NCBI GenBank assembly: GCA_963965975.1
Contig: OZ014422.1
Location: 1,922,001 to 1,986,000 of the forward strand
Direction of reading: 5' to 3'
Origin: Xestospongia bergquistia
Lineage: Eukaryota > Porifera > Demospongiae > Haplosclerida > Petrosiidae
Length of the DNA: 64,000 nt
This document shows, in pieces, positions 1 through 12,287 of the stretch. Made by a program: the position numbers and the translations under genes. How positions within the stretch are numbered: position 1 is the stretch's first letter; every line of letters begins with the position of its first letter. The notes under the pieces are model-generated. The model ran no database searches. It was not told the DNA's origin and saw only the letters and a list, made by a program, of their open reading frames with translations.

Positions 1-416
1 CTTCTCAGAAATGTAATGAGAGATCTTACAAGGTTGTTGTACATGATAAACAAAAAACCTGACAATGTTCGTATACCACCTGATGGCGTTCAATTATTAA
101 CTTGGTCTGAACAAATCCTTAATCGTTATCTTTCAGCACAAGTGAGCCACTCTACACATAACACACACTAAAATCAGCATATCTTAGCAGCTGTATCATT
201 AACAGCCTTTCTCAAGTATTAAGTGAATCTACATGTTAAGATCTTATCATTTTCATCTCTTTGTTAACAAACCATTTGGTTTCTGTTTGTTTCATTGTGC
301 TGTCTCCCTTTCAGGGCAAACCCACGGTATCCTATACTCCAGTTCGTAGTTTATCTCCAACTGAGGATACTCAAAGATTTAGTGTAATAGGAGAAGCAGT
401 GGAGACAGATTTCTAG
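1..416 (+). CDS. 3' end of an unrecognised gene (last two exons)
   Basis: Two exons read in one frame. Positions 1-141 end at a GTGAGC donor, and 315-416 follow a pyrimidine-rich TTTCAG acceptor and end in TAG at 414-416. The 81 visible residues are helix-prone at first (LLRNVMRDLTRLLYMINKKP), then contain VRIPPDGVQLLTW, and finish with a polar Ser/Thr-Pro tail ending EAVETDF. The exon boundaries keep the frame open, which supports real coding sequence. I do not recognise the family from this fragment; a C-terminal helical-repeat segment of a larger protein is possible. The 5' part lies outside the window. The gene converges on VPS16, with 476 bp between the two stop codons. Confidence 0.75.
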
Positions 417-892
417 TAGCATATACCATATAAGGAAAGCAATCTGTTCTATTACTCAACCACCAAGCACTTCAACAATTTTTATGCCTCGTTTAATTTC
501 TTACACAGATGTTAGAAAATAAACAGATTTTAATATATTATATTTTAATTATAGAATGCCCTTGATAACTATTAATACTTTATTATTTCATCCTCAACTT
601 CATTAAAATACACAATTTTCTATTATGCCTTATCTATTTCATCTCTATAATTGTCATTTATTTATTTTTATATCTCAGCTATATGTTACAATACATGGAC
701 ACAAAATTATATATTGCATCAAATTTTGTTTCATGGAAAATTTTAATGCATTATCTATTAAAATTTAAGTAGCTATTTAAAAAAAGACAAAAAATTAGTT
801 CAATAAAACACACAAAATACAATCTGGCTGACAGTATGAATTACCAAAAGATTGCTAAGAGAACAATATTACTTGCTCTACTACACATACTA
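417..892. other. Convergent intergenic region with candidate poly(A) signal
   Basis: This AT-rich gap lies between two convergent stop codons. A canonical AATAAA sits at 518-523 on the + strand, about 100 bp after the stop of the upstream gene, and is a plausible polyadenylation signal for it. TTTATT runs around 656-670 could serve VPS16 on the - strand. No ORF or RNA gene is visible. Confidence 0.5.
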
Positions 893-3800
893 CTATTGTA
901 CACCGAGTTTTATTTTCATTAGTTCAATTGTTTTAACTAATTCAGGATCATTGCGACCTTGTCTTGTTAACACTTCATCTAAAGCAGCGATGTTTCTCTC
1001 ACTAAATGCTGCCTCAGCTGCTTTGTGAAAATCTCTATACAAAAGAGAATGCAATATTATTAGTTGATATTAAATACTCTGTTTGATAATGGAGTCCTAT
1101 AACACAAGAATAATTGCTGAGTCAGCCTTAGTTATTTAGCATGACAACAACATGACCAACTTTCTTTATTTACACATCAACTTGTGAGCTAGTGCACAAG
1201 TATGTGTTAAGTTACTATAGTATATATATTATTAGTAGGCCATTGTTCCCTATTATATTAAGTATAATGTACATACTGGTAGGATGACTTACCCAGCTAA
1301 CATAAACAGTTTAAATCTTCTTTCAGGTGGACAGCGCGGTATATATTTGAGAGCTTCTCTGAATCGATTTCTCTTCATACATATATTGACAAATGGCTAT
1401 TAAAATTTAATTAATTATAATTGAAATTATCATATCCTCAAGTTAAACACTATACCTCATATCCAATAGGAGATTTCTTTTGCTTAGAGAAACGTTCCAG
1501 TTCCTCAAAGTTAGCAACATCAGCTAATCCTCTCAACTTAGCCCACCAGAAACTGTGTATGTGTGTGTGTGAGAGAGAGTGGACATAAAAGCACTTAGAA
1601 TACACCTACGTTGTGTCCGTCATTGCAAATTTTTTCTTCAAGTTATCAGCAATCTTGAGATGACCTCGACGAACGCACTACACATGGACACAAACAGAGT
1701 AACTATTCTAACACATTTATGACATTACCTTTACAATTGTATCAAACAATGTACACCCAACAACATCAAAGCCTAGATCTCGTTGCATACTTTCTTGATC
1801 CACCACTAACTTGTCCTGATCCTCAACAGCCTGAGGGAGAAAGTACAAATACTTCTTGACCAAGAAAGGATTTAATTGACCTTAATATGAAATGCCAATT
1901 GACCATCAATAAACTCTTTATATGCTTCCTTTATGACCTCACGATTGGGTAACACATGACCTCTGGAATCAGGCTGAAAAGACATCAATAGAGTCAACAA
2001 ATCTATGATTCAGCTGGTTTACCTTGCCAGAGTAGCTCTGTGCTAATAAGTGAACTCCAGCTCCTAAAGAATCACTCTCTTGACGATATAAATTGACCAG
2101 ACCTTTGAAATTGTTTTCTTTACAATACTAAAATATATAATCTAATGAATGTGCTCAGTTAGTACTGACTTTCTTGTAGAGGGCAGCTGCCAATGGACGA
2201 TGATTGAACACCTTCATATAGTCAGCAGTTGTTTGATGATCCTTTATCTTCTCCAATACCTCATAAACTGAGAGAGAGAGAGAGAGATTTATTAAAAAAT
2301 ACAATACCCTTACCTAACTGAGCATCCCAGCTACCAATAGCTTTGTCTAAAGCTTTATCAGCCTCGTTCATTTCCATTAACATTTGTACTTGATCACTGA
2401 CTAACACTTCATGTTCTAATAGATGAGTAGCTAAGATAGTTCTCTTCTCCTGTTTAGCCACACGGGCTATCTCAGCAAATGAAACGACTACTCCACTCTC
2501 TTTGAATCGTTGGAGGATAATTTTAGCAATGTCTATTTCTGACAGTGAGAGATCTCGTACCTATTCGTGCATATGAGTGAGAGAGAGTCCCAACTGACCA
2601 ATTTCTTTACTAATACCTTGTGCATAGCCCATTGTCGCAATACTTTCACTTCACCAGAGTTTTGTGCAATTTTCAAATAGGAACAGATTTCTAAAGCCAA
2701 AGGATAGAGGCCATTATTCACTAGTCTATCAATAAGCACTCCAGGAGTTAGACGAACAAATCTAAGATAACCAATTAAGGAAGATTAGATCAACAAAGTT
2801 ATGAATATTCATAATAATAATTTAACTCTCACTGTCTATAAGTCAATGGAATGCCAATTTCTTTACTGCGTATAAAGTTAAGGACTCTCAGATAACGACA
2901 GGTCTCAACAAAAAGCTGTACTACACTATCGGGTACTTCAGGACCTAAGAAACCTTTCCCAAAATTTGCAGACTAAATATATATATAATATTGCCTTTAG
3001 ATAACTCAGGGACACTACCATTAGCAAAGCTTGTTGGACAATTGGATCAAACTCTTCTGATGCAGCAAAAAGACACTGTTTGATAGCCTCAGGGAGCTTA
3101 TCCTTAATATAACGTATATATTCATCAGCCTTATGGCTTTCGTCTCCCTAGAAGAGAGAGAGAGAGCTATAAAAAGAACTAACATAGACTTACTCTGTAC
3201 TCTTTGTATGCATCATTTAGGATAGCTCCTGGCTGTAAGGATGCTACCTTTAACACAGCTAAAGACCATGCTATATAGCACAGAACAATAGTACATTACA
3301 TAATACATTAATAATTACTAACATGTTACTCTGTGTACAAATTGACAGCCTTGATCTGATACTATTCTGACACCGTCTACTTCAGGTTGAAGAATTGTGG
3401 TGCCAATGACGGGTAATCTGAAAAGAGTGCTAAGGAACCATTATCAGTACACAATCATGTCATGTGACAATCATATGTTGATGATGAACACTATAAGGAT
3501 ACTTGCACCAATGCTTGCCAAGACCTTTAAGAAAGAGGAACTTGTCCAAATATATCACCACAAAATCATTGCCAGCCCTACAAAGGTATCTGGTGTGTGA
3601 AAGAAAACTGTAAAGAAAGTTTACCATTCCATTTGCAATACTTTGGCTGAGCTCTGTGTATCAAACTCTGTCTCTTGAGTCTGGAGAGGGAGGGAAAGGA
3701 GAGCAAAAGAGGCAGGAAGGACAGAGAGAGGGAGATGTATATAGCTATAAATGTAGATCTTACCTTGAAGTCTGAAGAACCAGCCCAGATATACCCATCC

Positions 3801-5045
3801 TTATCAATAAGAGCTGCTGCTTTACCATTTAAAGAAAAAGTTATCGATGTCCAAAAACGAGACGGCTCTTTACATGCTACAGTCTGTTTTTAGAGATAAA
3901 TTTACTACTGACAAACACATCATTTGACTTACAAGAGGGACTGTCTCAAATTGCTGCACAAAATAGAGTCTGTCTTCAATAACTGCAACCACGCTCACAT
4001 TATTCCCAACTGGTATAACAGACCAACAAGAAGGACAAGTACTAGTAGCTAGAGAGAGAGAAAGGAAGAAACAGAGACCAGTGGCATAACTTTATACCAA
4101 AATATAACAAATACCAATTACATTATTGTTTAATTTTTTATTTTGTAATTATCATGTATTAAATGGATCCTGGTTCACTTACAAGGTAATGGAGCGAGAG
4201 CCTTTGGACGCATTTCATCTATATTTTTATCAGAGTCAGGAATAACAAAAAAATTATAATTGTATGTCATAACTGCAAAACCAGCAAATCCTTCTACTGT
4301 GAAAAAGAATTTACATTCCAAAACTCTTTCATCTCGTGTTTCCTAAAAAAAGAGTGTAAACAGATAAACAAACTGACGGACAGAAAGACAGTTAAACAAA
4401 ACTCAAACAGATGGACAAGGAAACAAAGTTGAAAAAACACATACAAATAGTTAAAAGTAAGTGAAATCACTTACTCGACAGATTAATTTTTGATATAGTC
4501 GTGTTCCCAAAGCATTATAAAATATCATTGTACCATCATCATATATTGTAATGAGGTTTGACGATGCTGTCCATCCAAGTCCTACTATTTTACCTCCCTC
4601 AAGCTATAGGACAAATAAAATAAACATGTAAAACATTTATCCCAGCTGACCTTGATAGTCCCTATGAGTTTCGCTGCTAATGTGTATATGCGAATGAAAG
4701 AACTTCTATTATTCTGAGTGTGAAGAACAGCTAGAGGGTGTGATAATGTAATACATGTCTGCTATTTTTCCATGCAATATCTAACATATGCTCATCAATT
4801 TACCTACTGGTCCACCATAAGGAGCAACAGCTGCTTTCTGTTTGGAGAAGTCTACTTCCCATTTGTTTTCATAGTTCGTGTAACATCTTCAAAGAAAAAG
4901 GGGTGTGGGTTATCATATGTAACAATGATAATAAATTGATATATTTTGATTCATCTCACTTTACAAAGCCATCTCCTAATGGAGTCCAGTCCATATTAGC
5001 GCCAGAAAGCGCTTCACTAATATCTCGAAACTCTAGTTCAGCCAT
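893..5045 (-). CDS. VPS16: VPS16, core subunit of HOPS/CORVET tethering complexes
   Basis: This is a many-exon gene read on the - strand from ATG at 5045 to TAG at 893-895. Reverse-strand exons match the animal VPS16 pattern throughout. The N-terminus contains [10 protein letters not shown] and then [12 protein letters not shown] (near 4800-4860), typical of the Vps16_N beta-propeller. The middle contains [20 protein letters not shown] (near 2680-2740). The C-terminal alpha-solenoid contains [22 protein letters not shown] (near 1450-1560) and [13 protein letters not shown] (near 1300-1370). The protein ends KIKLGVQ. In other eukaryotes VPS16 binds VPS33 and tethers late endosomes and lysosomes (HOPS) or early endosomes (CORVET). 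Introns are mostly short; several hold GA microsatellites (e.g. 2270-2287, 3155-3170). The start codon is followed by an open exon and a GTGAGA donor. The gene is divergent from the RS-rich gene, with 331 bp between start codons. Confidence 0.93.
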
Positions 5046-5376
5046 TGGATCAGCTAAAGTAGGCGTGGCCACAAATGTGGGTGTGGCTGGTCAGTTGTAA
5101 GACGTATAGGTGTGGTTTTAATCCGCGTTGATAGAGAAAAGGAAGTTTAAGTGTTTGTATTTGTCGAGCTCTGATTGATCTACTGATATAAGAGACATTT
5201 GTATCCCGGGAATTTGTCGTAGTAATACTTTAGTGACCATTGTGAAGCTGCTATTCATAGTTTTATGTAAGTATGGTTGACAAAATGGCTGCCAATTAAT
5301 ACGTCAAATAATTATTTTTTAATTTTTATTGCTTTCTATGAAGTTGTGTTTTTTATATAGAGGTCCCCTGTTCAAG
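5046..5376. promoter_or_regulatory. Divergent promoter region between VPS16 and RS-rich gene
   Basis: This 331-bp interval separates two divergent start codons. Its VPS16-proximal end has three closely spaced GT/CACCC-type motifs (ggcgtggcc, gggtgtggc, aggtgtgg between about 5060 and 5115) that resemble KLF/SP binding sites. No TATA box at a persuasive spacing is evident for either gene. Function is inferred from position and motif only. Confidence 0.45.
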
Positions 5377-8300
5377 ATGAGTGGCGGCGGAGGAGGAGGA
5401 GGGGATGATCTGGAAGAGATAGAGTTGAAGTTCTTAAGAGAGAAAGCATTGGAGTCAAGGCATTCACAGGTGACTATGACATGATTGATGTAATGTAATG
5501 AAATATTACAAAGAGTTAAAGTAATATGTTATAATTATAGGCGAATAGATATGTGTGATAGGCATATGATTAACATATGATATACAGCTTTGAAGTCTTA
5601 TAATGATATGAGAAATAGAATCTTTATTATACAAAGTTGAATTGACATGTTACTACAGTTGTCGTTGCTAAAATATGCCAGTTTGAATAATAACTCAATC
5701 TATTTATAAATCATCTCATTATTACTAACTTTGTGTATATCACTATGTTCAATAACTTAATATTATTGTTTTCACAGTATTCATCATCATATTCTCTTCC
5801 TGGAACAGCTGTAAGTTGTAATAATGTAATAATTATACATGTATCACACATGTATTGTATTATAGGAAATGGAAGTCGGTCTTGATCATGCCTTTAGCTT
5901 AACATCTGCCACTAGACCATCTGAACCCAAACTTAATACTCGACGAACTCTTCGTAAATCTACTCCCGAGATTGCTCAGGAAGTTTTCAAATCTTTTGAT
6001 ATAAAATCTTCATCTACCGCATCTAGTCATAAGCCTACTCTCTCTACTAATGTGCCACCTACACGATCAAGTGGCTCTTCTACTCGTAGCACATCTCCTA
6101 GCTCATCTTCCTCATCATACACGTCTCGTTCTCGATCTGTCTCAAGTCGATCATCACGATCACATTCTCGTTCACCTTCAACTCAAAGTGTATCAAGCTA
6201 TTCTTCTGGTAGTCGCCGATCTCTGCCAAGAGTACGATCACGTTCTCCTGTTCGTCACTGGCATAGCAGTCTATCTCCTCCTCGACATAACCGTCCTATG
6301 GCCCATCATCAACAACATCACAGTAGACGCCCACCTCAAACTAGATCACCTGGTAAATTAGTCGGACAACCTGTGCATTATATGGAACACACACATTATC
6401 ATCATTCTAGTCGAACACGACCTCATTCTCCACCTCGAGGTCACCGAGGGCATCCAACTCATTTTCCTCACTCTCCTCCTCCTCCTCCTCTTCCTCTTCC
6501 TGGTACAAGGAGGAGATCACCATATTATCCTCAAGACAGAGCTCCAAAGTACAGTGAAAGGAATGAAGGATGGCACAACTCTTCTCATTCCAGACCTAGA
6601 CCTCCCTCAAGAACTCCTCCGCCTCCAAGTCAACCTAGGAATCAAAGATGGAAACGTAGTCCTTCCCCACATAGACCACGTCATTCGCGATCACCTCCTA
6701 GAGGTCCACGTGATGAACGAAGAATCATTGTTCACGAGAGATCAGCACCTGATTGGAATAGTAGACAAGGTCACAATCAAAGACCCTCAAAAGAAAGATT
6801 AAATGCTCAGAGGAGAATTAGAGACAAGCCTCAGTCATTACGCAATGAAAGAAGAGATAGGGATCTTCATAGCAATAGGAAAGACCTTTATAATCAGAGG
6901 AGAGAGAGAGATAATAGAAGAGATACAAACATCCACAATGAGAGGAGAGAAAGGAAAGAATATCATCCTGTCCACAACGATAGAAGAGACAAACAAGAAA
7001 TGGCTCCTCCTCCACATACTGAGAGAAGAGAGAGAGTCCAACCTTCTCAAGGAGATCAGGAGAGGCGCAGAGATGAACGTAAAAGAAGACATGATGACAA
7101 CAAAGCAATTGAGCCTAACAAAATAGCTAAACCAGAAGAACACACCATGTAAGGCAGTGTACATGTATACATGTGTACATGTGTATATATGTACATTGCA
7201 TATCAACAAATTGAAAGTATTTTGATAATAGTTAATGAGGTTTCATAATTTTCCAAAGTTTTCCTTTGTGAATAAGTACAAAAAGAATACTTACTATCTA
7301 TATTGTATGATGTGTATTTTTATTGTATAGAGCTTTAGGTTCTAGTAACAATGTGATAGAGGCATTGCCATCTGATAAGTCTCATGTGAAAACAAGCAGT
7401 GGTATTTCAGGACTTGATGCTCTTGATGAAGAGTTAGATTATGATGAAAGCATGGATGACATTGAACGTTATTTACAAGAGGAAGAAGAAAATCAACCTG
7501 AGAGTAAGCCCCTTGTGTTAGTTGATGTGATTTTATTTTTGTCATTGCAGCTACACTCAAATCTGAAGTGAGAGTGCGTCCTTCTCTGGAAGAGGTGGTA
7601 TGTTTATAGATACATTAAAATCTGATCTTTGTTTTTGTCTTAGAAACCTTCTGCTGTCAGTACTGAGGAAGATCATGAAGAACCTACCAACAAAGAAGAA
7701 GGCATAATACAAGAAGATGAAGAAGGACAACTTACGATCTCTGATTCTGAGCAAGAAGAACGAACAGTCATACTGGATCAACCACAAGAAGCCATGCATA
7801 ACCAACTTTCTGAGGATGAAGGTAGGTGTAGTTACTAGAAGGTTTATGGTATGTTTGTAATAGATCCATATGTACCTGCCAATCAATGGATATTGTTTTG
7901 TCTAGGTGGGGAAGTTCCTCCTTCTCCTCATGAGAGTGGCAGTGATAATGATCACCAATCAGTACCTGTTATTAGCTCTCCTATTCGTCTCACTCCAGAA
8001 CCTAAGGATGTTGTAGGACGAGGCCAACGTTCTCAACAACCAGGGAAGGGTACTCAAGATCCTAGAAAAGAATCTCATAAATTGCCAGTGAAGGAGAGGC
8101 TCTACCTATCGAAGAGAGATATTGGTACGTGGTGTAAACCAGTTGGACAGCTGTATATATTTGGTTGACCTGAGCCATTAAACGTTGTTTATTAAAAAAA
8201 TTATATATGATCGCCTAAAAAATTGTATCTTATCTCTCACTACGTACTACGTCCTCACCTCTCGATATTTCCCTCTATGATCCCTGTTGCTGTTTGGACT

Positions 8301-8871
8301 CCCCCTCCTCTCTCTCTCTCTGTTATTCCTGAATGGTGAGTAGACCTTAAGACACGCAAGAAGGAGATGTCAGAGTATCGTGAACAACACAGGCTGAGCA
8401 GCAATTTAGAAAGTCGTTTGGGACCCTCACCAAATGAAAAAGGACGTGGTGACCTTGCATTCAACACAGTGTATGTGAGAGATATAAAGTATGTTGCTAT
8501 GTTAATCTTTGCTTTAGGAATAGAAAGAAAACAAAATATGGTAAAGGAGATGCTATAGCTATTGCTGAGGCATACAGGTATGTGTATATGATTGTAATTG
8601 AGTGATTTCTGGATTTAAAATATTGCAGACGTCAAAAGAGAAAAGGTGAATTGTTACAACATGACCACCAAGAAATAAAGAAAGGACAGCGTTTAGCAAA
8701 ATTGGTGAATGAACACCAAACAAGGGGAGTGGCAGAAGGTGAAGTAAGTAATACTGGTTGTCTCAAATCATTCTCTCTGTCTCTCTCTGTCTCTCTCTCT
8801 CTGTCTCTCTCTCTCTGTCTCTCTCTGTGTCTCTCTCTGTCTCTCTCTCTGTCTCTCTCTGTCTCTCTCTC

Positions 8872-8937
<66 letters not shown>

Positions 8938-9056
8938 AGAGACTACCTAGAAAAGAAGAAGATGTTGACAAACGGATTAGTATGATTCGTAGCAATAACA
9001 TGAAGCGTCTTGAGCGAGATGCAGAAGTTCGTAAGGACAGACAACTATATGGCTAG
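5377..9056 (+). CDS. RS- and ERRR-rich putative nuclear/RNA-processing protein
   Basis: I parse eleven exons: 5377-5469, 5778-5810, 5866-7148, 7331-7503, 7551-7597, 7644-7821, 7906-8124, 8344-8470, 8518-8577, 8629-8743 and 8940-9056. They sum to 2445 nt with compatible phases, giving 814 aa. The protein starts MSGGGGGGDDLEEIELKFLR. Exon 3 encodes a Ser/Arg domain (SRSRSVSSRSSRSHSRS), a His/Pro/Arg-rich stretch, and repeats of the type NERRERK. Acidic exons follow (DELDYDESMDD). The C-terminal quarter is less biased (KTKYGKGDAIAIAEAYRRQK, LAKLVNEHQ) and ends KDRQLYG. RS domains usually belong to splicing or mRNA-processing factors in nuclear speckles, so that role is inferred from composition. 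I see no RRM or CCCH finger and cannot name the orthologue. The 8344 acceptor is the least certain junction: it is chosen because it alone keeps the frame, with its pyrimidine tract some 20 bp upstream. Confidence 0.8.
8771..8938 (+). repeat. (CT)n-rich microsatellite forming a giant polypyrimidine tract
   Basis: About 165 bp of CTCTGT/CTCT repeats end directly in the TTTAG acceptor of the last exon of the RS-rich gene, so the simple repeat acts as its polypyrimidine tract. Short plus-strand reading frames here are compositional artefacts (Ser/Leu repeats). Confidence 0.9.
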
Positions 9057-9949
9057 ATGCATTATTATCAAATTTACATGTTCTATTATTAACACATTTA
9101 TACACAGTTGTGTGTACTTAATATTTTGACTACACTCTTTGAAGTCAATCATTTATTGAGCAATATAATTTCACATTGTTTTTTTGTGATTTTCTTTGTT
9201 TTGAATGACTGCTATGTACCACAACAATAATGTATACACTAATAGAACGTTTGTGTTATTTTTGTTATAATTTTTCTGCAATGTTGATAAAAGCTAAAAC
9301 ATAGTCTTAAAATTATACCAATAACATTAGATAAACTTATATTTTCTTGACACACACCACTATATCAGAAGAAACGTACTAAACAATAAACTATGTAGAG
9401 CTGTTTGTTAACTAATTGTCAAATGAGTATAAAGAAATTGAATATATACACTTTTTTAGTCCATTAAATGGTGTATAAAGTGAATACAACTTAATTAAAG
9501 CAATAGTTTTTTTAATAACATTATTTCTAAATATTTAACCTAAAGAACCAAACTAGTCTGGTACTGTCACGAAAAATTTGGTAATGGTGCAAAATTTGGA
9601 CCTAGATCCAAATTTTGCAACGAAAAGGCTGCAAAATTAATTCTATCTTGGACCCAAGGGTATCAGACTTGGTGAAGAGAAATGGAACTCGACACATACA
9701 AATCATTAAATGGAGAGTTTTAGCCACCTGGGCCGACTTTTCAAGTGTCAAAAAGACAATGTCACAGTAAAGAGAAGATGGGAGCCTGACTAATGAAGAA
9801 AACGGCTGACAAACTAGTAATGAGAGAAGGAGAAATGTGTTATGAGAAGAAGTCGGGACAACTTTGTAATATTTTTTCAGTTTCTTTTTACTGTCTTACA
9901 AAAAGTTATAATAGTATTTCTATTTTCAGTGGGTGAGGTATGTACAATT
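9057..9949. other. 3' flank of RS-rich gene, AT-rich, no gene seen
   Basis: An AATAAA within aaacaataaac near 9384 could be a distal poly(A) site for the RS-rich gene. A perfect 13-bp inverted repeat (9588-9619) is listed separately. I see no other supportable feature. Confidence 0.5.
9588..9619. repeat. Perfect 13-bp inverted repeat, possible dispersed element
   Basis: Left arm tgcaaaatttgga (9588-9600) and right arm tccaaattttgca (9607-9619) are perfect reverse complements around a 6-nt loop (cctaga). Similar vocabulary (cctaggtccaaatt, ttttgcag) recurs at 15040-15180, suggesting a decayed repeat family. Confidence 0.6.
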
Positions 9950-11060
9950 GTTTCTTATAACAACACTAAAGAAATAAATGATGCATAATGTTATGTTGTA
10001 ATAACAATCAGTATAATTATAATAATACAAAAGCACTGATAAGTAAACTGATTGTAGTTGCTTATTAAAGAAGTAATATTGAAGATAAAAAGTATTACAG
10101 TTTCAATTAAAGATGTATTATAGTTTGAAAAAGTTACAGTTTCAAAAGAAATTGAATTCTAAACTTATTCACTTTGAAAGAACAAACTATATTTTAGTGA
10201 AAACTGTTTTTTAGAACAAACTATAAAAGATTAAAGACAAAAATAGTTTAAAAGAATTAAACTATATAAAAAATGTTTTTTTAAAAAACAATTAATATAA
10301 AAGATAAAAGAAAATAACAAACTAAAAAACAAGCTATAAAAGAAAAGAAAATAACAAACTAAAAAACAAGCTATAAAAGAAATAAATAACAAAAAGAAAA
10401 TGTATAAACCATAAAAGAGAAAATTGAGGATAAAAAACTAAAGATTTTTTTAAAAAATAACATTTGAAACTAAAGTTAATATTGAAAATAACAAACTAAA
10501 AAACAAGCTATAAAAGAAATAAATAACAAAAAGAAAATGTATAAACCATAAAAGAGAAAATTGAGGATAAAAAACTAAAGATTTTTAAAAAAATGTATAA
10601 ACCATAAAAGAGAAAATTGAGGATAAAAAACTAAAGATTTTTAAAAAAATAACATTTGAAACTAAAGTTAATATTGAAAATAACAAACTAAAAAACAAGC
10701 TATAAAAGAAATAAATAACAAAAAGAAAATGTATAAACCATAAAAGAGAAAATTGAGGATAAAAAACTAAAGATTTTTAAAAAAATAACATTTGAAACTA
10801 AAGTTAATATTGACTTTAATCTTTAGAACAAACTATAAAAGATTAAAGACAATTTTTGTTTAAAGGAATTAAACAACAATTTTTAAAAGAATTAAACTAT
10901 AAGAATAACCTTCTAAAGTTAAGATTGACTTATTTTAGTGAAAACTGTTTTTTTAGAACAAAGTATTTAAAAGAATTAAACTATTTCTTAAAGAAAAAAA
11001 TATAGAAAACTATAAAAAATTTACAGAAAAAATACAAATGAAAAATTAAAAATAAAACTT
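9950..11060. repeat. AT-rich imperfect tandem duplications
   Basis: Over 1 kb of A-rich DNA is built from re-used segments. One block containing actaaaaaacaagctataa, aatgtataaaccataaaag and ttgaggataaaaaac recurs near 10350-10450, 10490-10590, 10590-10650 and 10680-10790. A shorter block with aactataaaagattaaagac occurs near 10215 and 10830. No coding potential is visible. Confidence 0.75.
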
Positions 11061-11124
11061 AAATAATTAAAATATATATATAAAAATAAAATAAAAACAA
11101 AAAAATAAAACTGTCTCTGTAGTT

Positions 11125-11230
11125 GAAGAGTTCCCAAGAAGTCCAGTGAAGGTCTCTAATCCACCAAGAAGTCCAGTGAAGGTCTGTAGGAAAGAGAAGA
11201 TGGAGAGTTCCCAAGAGTCCAGTCAGTCCG
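11125..11230. repeat. Short tandem duplication (ccaagaagtccagtgaagg)
   Basis: The segment ccaagaagtccagtgaagg appears at about 11133 and 11163, and a partial third copy (cccaagagtccagt) lies near 11210. No coding function is evident. Confidence 0.6.
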
Positions 11231-11490
11231 CAAGTTGAGAACATAGAGGAAGAAAGAGAAGAATAACAACTGAATACCAAAGAGTGGATGAAAAGTGGAT
11301 GGATGGATGGAAAGACAGCTCACCTTTTTCACCAGTGCTGCTCCTGCAGGGAAAGAAAAAGAGAGTAGTCATGAACTGATGGTGAGAATGAGTGGATAGA
11401 GAGTGAAGAGAGACAGAGGAAGTGAAAAAGGACCACCAACACACACACACACACACAGCACACACACACGCACCCTAGAAGATCAGAGCT

Positions 11491-11560
11491 TCCCCCCGCC
11501 ACCTGGCGGCCTTGGATATTAAAAAAAAATTTTTTTTAGGCCACCAGGTGGCAAGGGGGA
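11491..11560. repeat. 70-bp hairpin with GC-rich arms and poly-A/poly-T core
   Basis: Left arm 11491-11513 (core gccacctggcggcct) and right arm 11538-11560 (core aggccaccaggtggc) are near-perfect reverse complements extending into C-run/G-run ends. The spacer includes nine A followed by eight T, so the foldback extends inward. Each arm carries an E-box (CACCTG/CAGGTG). The GC-rich arms stand out against the AT-rich surroundings. It could be a foldback mobile element or a structured RNA/DNA site. Confidence 0.75.
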
Positions 11561-11745
11561 AGATGATTAATAGAGTTTGTATGAGTGTGTGTATAGTGTA
11601 TGGGCTGAATGGCCCAAAAAAAAATAAAAAAAAAATTAAAAGAAGAGGAAAGAAGGCTTGAAGGAAGACAGAAGAGACAAGGCAGGAGAGCGACTCATCT
11701 TTTTCATCCAGAGAACATCAGAGAATTGAGAACAATCAATCCATT

Positions 11746-12287
11746 AGAGAACTGCCAACCAATAAAATGTCTGAGAACTGCCAACCAATAAAATATCAGA
11801 GAACTGCCAACCAATAAAATGTCTGAGAACTGCCAACCAATAAAATATCAGAGAACTGCCAACCAATAAAATGTCTGAGAACTGCCAACCAATAAAATGT
11901 CTGAGAACTGCCAACCAATAAAAATATCGGAGAACTGCCAACCAATAAAAATATGAGAAAACTGCCAACCAATAAAATGTCTGAGAACTGCCAACCAATA
12001 AAATGTCTGAGAACTGCCAACCAATAAAAATATCAGAGAACTGCCAACCAATAAAATATCAGAGAACTGCCAACCAATAAAATGTCTGAGAACTGCCAAC
12101 CAATAAAATATCAGAGAACTGCCAACCAATAAAATGTCTGAGAACTGCCAACCAATAAAAATATCGGAGAACTGCCAACCAATAAAAATATGAGAAAACT
12201 GCCAACCAATAAAATGTCTGAGAACTGCCAACCAATAAAATGTCTGAGAACTGCCAACCAATAAAAATATCAGAGAACTGCCAACCA
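11746..12287. repeat. CCAAT-containing minisatellite, 21 copies of about 25 bp
   Basis: The core ctgccaaccaataaaa occurs 21 times, separated by two alternative linkers (tgtctgagaa and atatcagagaa plus variants). Runs of linker types repeat in order, for example atatcgg then atatgag then tgtctg twice occurs in both halves, so a higher-order duplication is present. Each unit has CCAAT. Open frames on the - strand here (Trp/Phe/Leu repeats) are shadows of the repeat. Confidence 0.95.

Noticed and set aside
11491-11560. CTCF site call
   Set aside because: The arm resembles part of the motif, but the organism suggested here is thought to lack CTCF and the foldback symmetry explains the sequence better.
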